Source: Sabethes cyaneus (Eukaryota; Arthropoda; Insecta; Diptera; Culicidae). From it: 64,000 bases of DNA. The stretch lies in the NCBI RefSeq assembly GCF_943734655.1, contig NC_071354.1:160849142-160913141 (forward strand), in the 5' to 3' direction. The position numbers were made by a program, and so were the translations under genes. The notes under the pieces are model-generated. The model saw nothing but the letters and a program-made list of their open reading frames with translations. It had not been told where the DNA came from and searched no databases. Positions 55,048-64,000 of the stretch are shown here, piece by piece. Position 1 is the stretch's first letter, and each line of letters opens with the position of its first letter.

Positions 55048-57779
55048 ATATTTCTCACTACAATGCAAACGGATCAAAGCAGTATTTTTATTTCCAGTTG
55101 TTTCCCAAATTTCTCTCAATAATTTGTGTAATACTATATGCTGTTACATATTTTTTTGTCCTTAAAAGCAATTAGTCTGGCCGAAAGTTTTCAGCAGTTT
55201 TAATTGAATATGCATTTCATGCTGACCGATAGCTATACTTGACACTCTCCCAACCCCTATTTTGAAAATTTACCAGTTAAAGTAAATTGAGGGTCATTTA
55301 TAATGATTCAGTTTTGGCAGAAAATGCATCTGTCAATAGCCACCATGCATGCATCTAATCATATTTCATTGCAGCTCGATTTTGATGCTTTCAGCTACGT
55401 CATTGAAGCGGTGTCAGTGCATGAGGAAAAAATGATGGTAGCCGAAATCCACCGAGACTCGCATGGGAAATTGCAAATAGTTTATTGATTGGTGTTGATT
55501 TACTACAGCTGCGTAAGCTCATGAAGATACCTCCTAGATGCCGGTTATAAATTATGGGGTCTTGCTAAAACTGTATATGCCTACTACTATGAACACTGAA
55601 GTGATTCTATAAGTTGCATTTCGCTGTTTAATAGTCCGTGAAATAGTTAATTACCATGAAAAAAAGCTTTTTGAATGCAAACAGTACAGGTCTCTTATCG
55701 ACTACAAAATCTAACCATACAACATTTACGTACACAATATTAAGAACAGAATATCGATTTTAAGGATCTCTGGCTAGTCAAACATTACCTTTCTCAGCTC
55801 CCGACATAATTTGTCAAAATTCCAATACAAATTTAACGCCGGTACTGTATAATTTTCATTCCAATCCAATGACGGATGGTTCGCTCTTAACACTCCGAGT
55901 AATGACCACATAAAGGAAGCATCGAATTCACTCAATCAATCACAAATATTAATTGAATTCATGCAATTTAATTGACGAAATCCAATTGATTCGGATACAA
56001 CCTCGTTGGAAGGCCGGTTTGAATACGTGGACCTTTCGGCGCTGGGAGCTTGCTTTTTCGGATACTGTCTGTCACGTCTTGGCAGTAGCAACAAAGGGAA
56101 CAGAGACAAACCCCGGCTGATAGAGGGAATGACCCGACCCTGCACACAGTCGTGGTTTAACCGGCGCATCCTGTCGGTTTGCTCTCACTTCGTCCATTCA
56201 AAATATGATTGTGAATCCCGCTGCCAGCTCTCACGCTTTTCGATCAGGTGTATGAAATGTATAATGCGAGCCAAAGTATGTAATAACGTTTAATTGAACC
56301 GGCATCATTTGATTTCATTGAAAGAGTTCTGTGGGGTGGTACACAGGTACCCTTCGTTTCTCAATCTCTTTTTCGGTGCGGTGATTGTTTTCCATGTTCC
56401 TCGAACCAATCGGAACTCGGCGGATAGTAGATGAAAGTGACGGATGAAGGAAAATGTTCCCACGCATTTCCCGATTCCGGTTTAATGGAGTTATTTACTT
56501 TTTGTGGATTGATTGATTTCAAACAGGTAGTGAACATGGTAATGCTGTCTCATTGCTATCTTTCTAATAACCATCTGTTCGTTCATTTTAAAACGTTATA
56601 GAGGTGTATAGTAAGAATTCCAATGCATAAAACTGATCGTTTTACCCAAATTTGTATCAACTTGAAGGCGAAATTAACACCAATATTTAAATATATCTAA
56701 TCCACGAGCAGAAATTTTAATGTCATTTTGAAAGGCATTACAGGTTAAACTTCCTGAATATTTTACAAATGAGTATTGCACACGTCTTGAAATAAAACAT
56801 GTACTGATTTGGATGAAAATCACTAGGAAGATTCCTTAGCATTGCTTACCGTTCAATGGAAAAGGATAAATACTTCGATAGCCTCGCTAACCATGCAGAA
56901 CCTTACCAGAATATTAAATCAACTTCATTCCGACGACATGATCGATTCGAAAATGACCAGCTTGTGCCAGACTCGTGCTTCATACATCAGTTGGTCGGTT
57001 TTTTTTCTCCGTGGGTTATACAGAGCATGTGGCTGTTACATTCGCGGACACAACCTGTCCTTAGGAACGCGGCGCGGCAGGTATTCCGTTTTGCCAGCTG
57101 CAATTTCGCTCGCATGCTGCCAACCACTATTGCTTTCCACGTGCGGCATGAAGAAAAAACGGCCACAGAAATGAGCGTCCCGTTGTTGTCATGAATAATT
57201 TACGTAACTTGATTGAAACGAAATTACACGAGAAATTAAAAATTAATTTGATCAAACCGACTGTATAGAAACTCACAAAAAAAAATCCCGCTCAGTAAAG
57301 ACTGGGTTTGACCGTGTGTTCGGTTCGTGTGGTTTGTGCTTGAAATATTTAATGACTCGTAGTGGCTACCTTTCGGCAGACATCCGCGTAGGAATCCGTT
57401 CTTTTCTACAGTGAGTCAATTTTGGTCAAATTAAGTAAAAGAAATTTGACTTATGACTTCCTGTCTAGCTATATTGGCACGAATCCAATGAATGTGTTTT
57501 CTCTACCAAATCATAACGAAAAACGAATCAAAAGTTTTCATAATTTACGTTCATTTGTTCATTTGATTTTCAATTCGATTTCCAATTAGATCAACTGTTT
57601 TTTCGGACTGCGAAGACTTGTAATTAGCACGGGTGTGTGTTTATTAATTGAGCTTGTCAATAGGATTGTATGCTGTGGTGTAAAATGATAGAACTTCTCG
57701 TTGTTAATCTCGTTACGAACATCTTGAACTGCTTCTTGCTTCATACAGTTTGTTTGTTCTTCTTCAGCTTTCTCGACTG
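55048..57779. other. Unique DNA with GC-rich patches, no gene
   Basis: 55930-56460 and 56820-57180 are GC-richer and repeat-free. Short frames there overlap on both strands without a family that I know. The rest is AT-rich. Confidence 0.4.
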
Positions 57780-57891
57780 ATAACATAGCAGTCCATGGCG
57801 CGTTGGTTTCGTAATAGCAGGATGCCAAATCCGTCCAAAACAGTGCGGAACTGTGGTGCTTCTGAAAGAACTCACATAAAACTCCTACCAA
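57780..57891 (-). pseudogene. D37E-type mariner transposase scrap
   Basis: The minus strand reads FFQKHHSSALFWTDLASCYYETN. It contains the FWxDLASCxY block that carries the second catalytic Asp in D37E mariners (compare FWSDLASCHYSKD at 60400). Nothing else of the gene and no terminal repeats are found nearby. Confidence 0.65.
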
Positions 57892-58049
57892 TGAACATTT
57901 TTAAATCTGCTGTGATATAGATTTCGAGAGGGGAGTGTTGTAGGCAAGAATTACCGCAATCCCGATTATTTGAGAAATGTATTTGAAATATGATCCAGTG
58001 GCAGAACTTTCATTTTAAGATTGTGTTGCATAGCTCTTTGTTTGTACCT

Positions 58050-58690
58050 CCAGGTTGTCATCGTCGTAAGCAGCCTAGGGCCGGGGTGGCTCGCGCTGTT
58101 TCAAGCAGCCGTCTCCATTCAACTCGATCTTGGGCCACTCGTCATCAATCTTAGTCGTCTCAGAAGTCGCAAATCACTTTCGACTTGGTCGAACCATCTT
58201 GCACGCTGAGCTTTCCTGTTTCAGGTGGGCTTGATAAAGAGAACTGTTTTGTCGCACTGTCGCCCGGCATCCTTACGGAGTATCCGGATCTCCGTAGCCT
58301 ACCGACTTTCGCCAGATGTACGAAGGAAATCTCTCCAAGCAATGCATGTAGCTCATAATTCATACGCTTCCGGCACTCTCTGCTTTCAGTTTGTACTCCG
58401 TCACATATAGTCCGCAGTACCTTTCACTTAAACACGGCAATGGCGCGTGTGTCCTCCGTGAGCAGCGTCACGGATTCAAGTCCATAAAGAACTACCGGTC
58501 TAGTAATGGTTTCTTACATTGTTAACTTTGTACGGCGACGCATGCTTCTTGATCGTAGCGTTTTACGTAAGGCAAAGCACGCAGGATTTCCCGCTTGAAT
58601 GCGCCGCTGAATCCAGTGAGCTCAAATACACGAACTCATCTATCACTATTTATTGTCTTTAACCAGCCGACTTGCGACAAATACATATCT
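58050..58690 (-). pseudogene. RTE-like LINE C-terminal fragment
   Basis: Minus strand. DEFVYL traces near 58640, then KKHASPYKV near 58530, MNYELHALLGEISFVHLAKV then GRLRRSGYSVRMPGDSATKQ (58363-58250), and SVQDGSTKSKV (58190). These are the RT tail blocks of the same type as 30476-30889, followed by the tail to about 58050. Many stops. Confidence 0.75.
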
Positions 58691-59965
58691 TATTGCACCG
58701 TAAACGCATCTAATTCTGCGCACCCCACATTTCAGCGGAAACTCAAGTAAATTTTTATCTCTTCGAAATTCTGCAAATTTTTAACTTTATTAACACATTT
58801 ATATGTTTACATGTAGTTATTAATTTGAGAATATCACAGTTTTTCATGAAAATATGTGCAATACGCAAAATACGGAACTATGCGCAGAATTAAGAGCGTT
58901 TACGGTATATCATCTGTAGTACCAAACGTGAGACAACATTTGTTTATCTCTTTATTTTGTTGTTGTGATACATTCTAGTAACATGTTTGTCTTATAGGTA
59001 GAGAATCTCTCATCGTGTTTGTCTTTTATTTCTGGGTATTATTTGATTTCCTAATTTCATCTCAATGGAATTAGATATGGACTTTTATATTTCGTCATAT
59101 CGAGAAAATTACGTATGACAAAAACGGCTAGAAACAAATACTTAAAAAATGACACTCTAAGTGCCAAATAAGCATATCTATAATTTTCTGGAAAGAAATA
59201 AGTAGACAAAAATGTTGAAATTTGAGATTTTGATTCGTCTTTTTTCATGAAATTGCCTAGGGTTTATATCTAATTCCCGTCGTAGTAAGTAAAGCCATTC
59301 TAATTTTCATCATTTGTTGGATGGATTTAATGAATACTCCAAAAGTTCATGTGCTAATTTGATTAAAACACACTTACCTTCCGATCCGTGAACTTTCAAA
59401 TCTCTGAAAAGCGATTATTAAAGCATTTTATTGAAATTACGTAACTGACTTTATTTTTTAAATTCGTCGTACCGTTTTAAAATCCGTCCTTCAAAATTTT
59501 TCATCATCCGAACTAAAAATCACAACAATGTTTACGAAGCTAACGCGCATGTATTTGTGTAGGACGGCATGACAAATGTTATTCTGCCAAATTTCTGCAG
59601 GTCACGCAAGTTTTCCTGGCTGTAGAATAATGACAATGCCTTGCGTGAGTTATTTTCATTTATGAATGACGGAAATTAAAACAATTAGTCGACATTTTCT
59701 TCTTCGTCGCACGAAAAAACGTAGGAAATTTGGCTGGTAGGACTTCTTTAATGATAAAAAGCATTTAAATGGATCTCAGCTCACTTTGATTGATCGCGTA
59801 TGATAGACAACAAACTAAATTATAAGGGGAATAACTAGTTTTGCAATGTGTTTTGCAATAATAATGCTGATATTTTTAATAAGTTGTGTTGGATAGGACG
59901 GAAATAGGCAATTACGACGAAGCAGCAACATACCCTATGTGTCCGGTAACTGTCAGGAATTTCTA
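58691..59965. other. AT-rich DNA, no gene seen
   Basis: I recognise no conserved frame, structured RNA or repeat. Confidence 0.5.
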
Positions 59966-59967
59966 TA

Positions 59968-61145
59968 AAGGGTGTCCCACATCAAATTGCACCACGGAAG
60001 AAGCGCTGTAGAAAATTATTAATTGAGCGATCTTTTTCAAACTTTCAGACAATAAAATATAACCCATTAGTAAGCTTTTGGCTTATTCATTTCATTCAAC
60101 TTCAGCACCATAACCATTGTCATAATCGTATGTTCGCACCTTACGCTTAACTCCACTCATACGGTTCTGTACAACAACTGGCTGCAACTTCTGTACGGAA
60201 CCCACTTTTTCAACATGTCTTCCTCAGATTTGACCTCCTTGGGATGCTTTCGTAGTGCCTGCTACATAATAGTTCAGTATTTTTCGATGGACCTTAGTTC
60301 TGGTGCGTTGGGAGGGTTCATGTTATTGGGTACGAAAGGTAACACCGTTGGCTTCGTACCACTCCGGGACATCCTTTGAATAGTGGCACGAAGCTAGATC
60401 AGACCAGAAGTTCGTAGGACCCTCGTGTTGCTTCGACAGAGGAAGCAGACGCTTCTGTAGACACTCCTTGAGGTAGATCTGCCCATTTACAGTCCCGGTA
60501 GTCACGAACGACGCACTCCGTTTGCCACATGAGTAAATCGCTTACCAAATCATGTATTTCTGGGCAAACTTTGAAAGTTTCTGCTTCTTTATTTCCTGCG
60601 GAGCATCAAATTTTTACTGGGCGGTGAAGAACAGTAGCCCTGGAAGCTACCGGAAGTCCGTCTTGACGTAAGTGAGGCTTCGTCAGCATCTGGGTGTACA
60701 GTTTCTGGACCCGTGATTTTTCCACCGTATTTTGTCGTTCGTTACGATTTGCAGCCTTCTGTAGATTGTACGTATGCAGTCCCTCCCGGTCCTTGGCTCT
60801 CTGAACGAGCCTGACTTGGACAGATTCAAATTTTTGGCCGTGACCGAGGCATTGGGATTCTCCTTAAACGCTTTCACGACACGCTTGTGATCCTGATCGC
60901 TAATAACATCCATTCTGACCGCATTTCTCCTTCCGCTCGATGCTCAGAGTTTCGTAGTACCGTTTAATCACACGACTTACCGTTGACTGCATGACTCCGA
61001 ATTGTTTTTCGATGTCCTGATGAGAGAGTTGAGGATTTTACAGGTGCTTACGCAAAATCAATTCACGACGTTGCTTTTCGGGTGACGCCATTTTTTCCTA
61101 TTTTCGAAAAACTAACAGCGATAAAATGATGTGGGACACCCTTTT
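59968..61145 (-). mobile_element. Complete D37E mariner-type element
   Basis: AAGGGTGTCCCACATCA at the left end is matched inverted at the right end (61120-61145), with TA outside at 59966-59967 and 61146-61147. About 1.18 kb carries a single minus-strand transposase pseudogene. D37E (ITmD37E) elements are known mainly from mosquitoes, which supports the host guess. A deleted relative is at 48826 and a scrap at 57780. Confidence 0.92.
60092..61091 (-). pseudogene. ITmD37E transposase, inactivated
   Basis: It starts MASPEKQRRELILRKHL at 61091 and ends DYDNGYGAEVE with a stop at 60092, about 333 codons with a net one-base shift. In order: helix-turn-helix region (QLSHQDIEKQFGV), SDQDHKRVVKAFKENPNASV and LNLSKS. 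The first catalytic Asp region is worn. FWSDLASCHYSKDVPEWYEA holds the second Asp. After a one-base insertion near 60337, NPPNAPELRSIEKY holds the Glu. The second Asp and the Glu are 37 residues apart, which defines the family. A stop after RKHL, the insertion and a TGA after EKY make it inactive. Confidence 0.9.
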
Positions 61146-61147
61146 TA

Positions 61148-63317
61148 TGTACCATGCCAGTCAGTTCGTATGAGGTTTATATGCTGTTTTCATTTAGTTA
61201 CTGTTACTTTTCATTTAGTTTACTTACTGTGAGTATTTCTAATATTTATGCATTATCTGTGAGACAATGACGTCTATTATCAATATCGTTCATTTTGATT
61301 TTGGTCTATCAAAACAAACGTGGCCGTTATGACCATGAATAATAAACAAATAGTTATAAACTTCATGATAATCATGCGTATGGATATAACGTGTTTAGGC
61401 TGTTACGCTGTTTCAAGAATTCTGCGCAGTCGCTGAGTGTAGTCCTCTAAACATCAACCCATGAGAATAGATATTGCATGGAACGGCAGAATGCCAAGAG
61501 GTGCTAAGCACGGAACGAGTTAACTATAAATCCGAAAAGGGGAAAACATAAGCAGGAAAATAATTCTAGCAGTCATAAATGATTCAAAATCTTTACGTGA
61601 CTTGTACTGTATGTGTAGAATGCAGTTATGTGCAGCAGATTTCATTCGTTCTTAACTGACTGGCACAAGGTGTGTCCAGCAACTATTTCTATTCCACTCA
61701 GTCTTGATATACAATTTGTTAATTTTCGAACTACATTCCGATGATATTTTTTGGCCTTCATTTGTTCGTATTTCACTCACTGTATTATTACAAGCTGGTC
61801 TGCATAGCACACTTTACATTTTCGACTTGCAAAATTCATGAAGTCAAACCTATTGCACCAGTATTGGAGAAACTGCGAGTCGCCCCAGTTGGAAAAATTT
61901 GGAAATTGGAACCGTTAACATTTTTCTCCCGTTGCACTGTCAAACCAGCGAAGCTGCGTTAGGTAAAAGCATCCTCCTCTACTGCATCGCGAAGCGAAGC
62001 TATGTTTGAACACCTGTCGTTCGCTACCCTCTAGGAGCGCACGAAACCGACGGAAGGAAAGTCTCTTTGTCATTTACCGGCAGTTAGAGGGACAAAAAGA
62101 AAAATACTCCAAGCTTGAAAATTACCCCCGCGCAGAAGGTAATCGCCGCGACCTTTGATGAAAAGACCGCCGCCGCCGCCGCACCGCTCGTTGACCACTA
62201 ATTCAATTCTGCCGAAAAATTATTTCAGATTCCTCGGTTGACCTGTAGGTACCGGAAGGGGTCGGTAGGTGTATCTTCATTGTTGCTGGTGCGTTCTCAT
62301 TGCCGATCAGCCATAGGTTTATGACCCCATTTCGGTTCCGTTAGTGAATTGCTACCGGGCGGGAGCGGAGGAAAATTCATATCTCGCTTTTGTGTTTTCC
62401 ATTACTTCCCCAATCAAACGCCGAACACGTCAGTCACGAAAATGGTTTGAATAGGTCGGTCTTGTTGGTTTTTACATTAATAATAACGTGTTCATATTTA
62501 TTCAATTGAACGATTATTCAATAGTATCACGCAATGTTGAGAAGGAATAACCACGTTTTATTGGTTTGGGTGGTGAATTTCGCTTCAAAGCCGATGATTT
62601 TCATAGAAGGCTACCCGTTTGTATTGGCCAATGGGCTTTAACTAGTCACGTGGCTTGTGAGAGACAATGTGCCAGCTGCCAAGGGGAGTTACAATCTATG
62701 CAATTAAAATCAAAAGCTGGTATTTTTTTTGAAAAGTAACTGCAATTTTTATTTATTCTTAATAATGATTGTCTGTTTCAGAATTTTCATTTTCACGCTA
62801 TGGAGCTAAGTAAAGTTAAGCCACGTTAACCATTGCTTTAACTTACGTCTAAGCCAGAGATTTGTAAAATTTAAGTAATAAATTTTGATTTCGAAGTGTT
62901 GTTTCGGTACCTAATACAATTTAAGTTCATTGGAATTAACTGCAGCTGGTGAATGAATTCATTTACAAATGCAACCATTGAATATTCGTGAACCTTTTTT
63001 GATTTTTGTTTGTTGATAAGCATCTAGCGTGTTTCATAACGATGAAAAAGGGGAATGAATGAACAAATAATAAAATAATTATCAGAGTCAATTAAACTAA
63101 CTTTTGTTGGCCTGCTTCGGTCATATAAAATGAAGAGACCGAGAAAAAGTTCAGACATGTAATTGACCATTTCGGATTTGAATCTATTTTTTGAACGTTG
63201 TTCATTTTAGGTTAGAGAACAATAATGAAAGTTTGGTACTTTGAATGTTTCTCTGAACATTGGGACCTTTTCTTAAAATAGCGCCGTTTTTGTCAAATAC
63301 GCTTTTATATTTGATTA
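61148..63317. other. Unique DNA, no gene seen
   Basis: 61960-62460 is GC-rich and unique, with a CCG run near 62170. It is a candidate host regulatory region. The rest is AT-rich. I see no conserved frame. Confidence 0.4.
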
Positions 63318-63964
63318 CTAGCTGACCCGACACTTCGTATTGCCACAAATTAAACTGTGTTGTACATAAATCGTGAATCTCGGATGACGTTTGTCACAAT
63401 CTCGAGTTTTGCAAGTTTCTGGGGAGTTCTTAGGTGTTTTAATATACAAATTTTCCTCACAATAAAGCAGAAAACAACTCCCCTCATTGCTTACCCTGAT
63501 AAAATAAAGCGGATAGCATTTAAATATTCGCCATTATTACAAACCATTTCGCCGAATACCATTTTGCGGAACACCAATTATCGGTTGACCATAACGCAGA
63601 ATACCATTTCGCTAAAAACCTTACGCGGGATGTACCATTTCACGGAAAATCTTTTCGTAGAAAGTACCATTTCGCAGGGGTGACCCAACTGAAGGAAAGT
63701 AATAGAGGTCAGTAGATCTAGGAAAATAAATAAACCTAGATAGAGGTGATCTCCACGGGGGGTTGCGAGTTATGAGGAAATTTGTATTTCATTTGTATGG
63801 GAGCCCCCCCCCCCCTCTTAGTGGGGAAGGGGTCTCTAACCATCATAAGAACCTTCCCTGGCCCCTACATGCAAATTATCACGCCGATCGGTTCAGTAGT
63901 TTTCGATTCTATAAGGAACATACGGACGGACAGACAGACAGAAATCCATTTTTATAGGTATAGA
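63318..63964 (-). mobile_element. Short Helitron-like copy, opposite orientation
   Basis: CTAGCTGACCCGACACTTCG at the left is the complement of the 3' end at 40650-40672. TTTATAGGTATAGA at the right is the complement of the 5' end at 38119. Flanking bases again give A|T insertion. It keeps one minisatellite-like unit (63770-63840) and a short CAGA tract, but has a different middle (63430-63760). Confidence 0.78.
63531..63680. repeat. Degenerate 15-16-bp tandem repeat (CCATTTCGC)
   Basis: About nine successive units vary around AATACCATTTCGCNG: AAACCATTTCGCCG, AATACCATTTTGCGG, AACACCAATTATCGG, TTGACCATAACGCAG and so on. It lies inside the Helitron copy and is absent from the copy at 38119. 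Confidence 0.7.
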
Positions 63965-64000
63965 TAGTCCCTTTAACAGCTTGGGACATTAGTGACTTCT

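Overview
The window looks like repeat-rich nuclear DNA of an insect, most likely a culicid mosquito. Three things suggest this: decayed Tc1/mariner copies of the D37D and D37E types, many RTE-like non-LTR fragments, and several tRNA-derived SINEs, all set in AT-rich DNA without long open frames. Insect origin is fairly secure; mosquito is an inference and I cannot name the species. I find no intact host gene, no bacterial operon, no viral insertion and no CRISPR array. The only possible host exon is a weak cysteine-rich frame at 24692-25093. The window is probably intergenic or inside a large intron.

Layout. 1-8700: a TTAA-flanked palindromic MITE, a LINE RNase H relic carrying an in-frame 108-bp duplication, a dispersed repeat with a 240-bp (GT)n tract, two copies of a tRNA-derived SINE (one with a 14-bp perfect target duplication), and an RTE reverse-transcriptase relic split by the second SINE. 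8700-17300: an inverted-repeat element, a TA-flanked DNA transposon, a Jockey-like RT scrap, two opposed RTE pieces, and a complete but dead D37D mariner (15723-16964). 17345-22712: two halves of a Tc1-like element separated by about 4.8 kb of AT-rich repeat DNA. 22713-33850: mostly unique AT-rich DNA with GC-richer patches, a second SINE family, a hAT-type MITE with an 8-bp duplication, and two RTE relics.

33850-43000 is the most layered part. It holds a pogo-like element, then an RTE endonuclease gene interrupted by an element whose ends are inverted arrays of a 15-bp motif. That element is in turn interrupted by a 2.55-kb non-autonomous Helitron carrying a minisatellite of about 15 units. 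A further inverted-repeat element contains a tRNA-like fold. 43000-64000: an RTE copy with a cleanly inserted hAT MITE, an internally deleted D37E copy, a LINE RNase H domain with its four acidic residues present, a minus-strand pseudogene of a conserved but unnamed protein family that is itself split by a SINE, opposed RTE pieces, a complete dead D37E element (59968-61145), and a second Helitron in the opposite orientation.

The features do not cooperate as a pathway. They record successive insertions whose relative order can be read from the nesting. The best leads are the unnamed protein family at 50693-51620, the three-level nest at 37740-41640, and the split Tc1-like element at 17345-22712.
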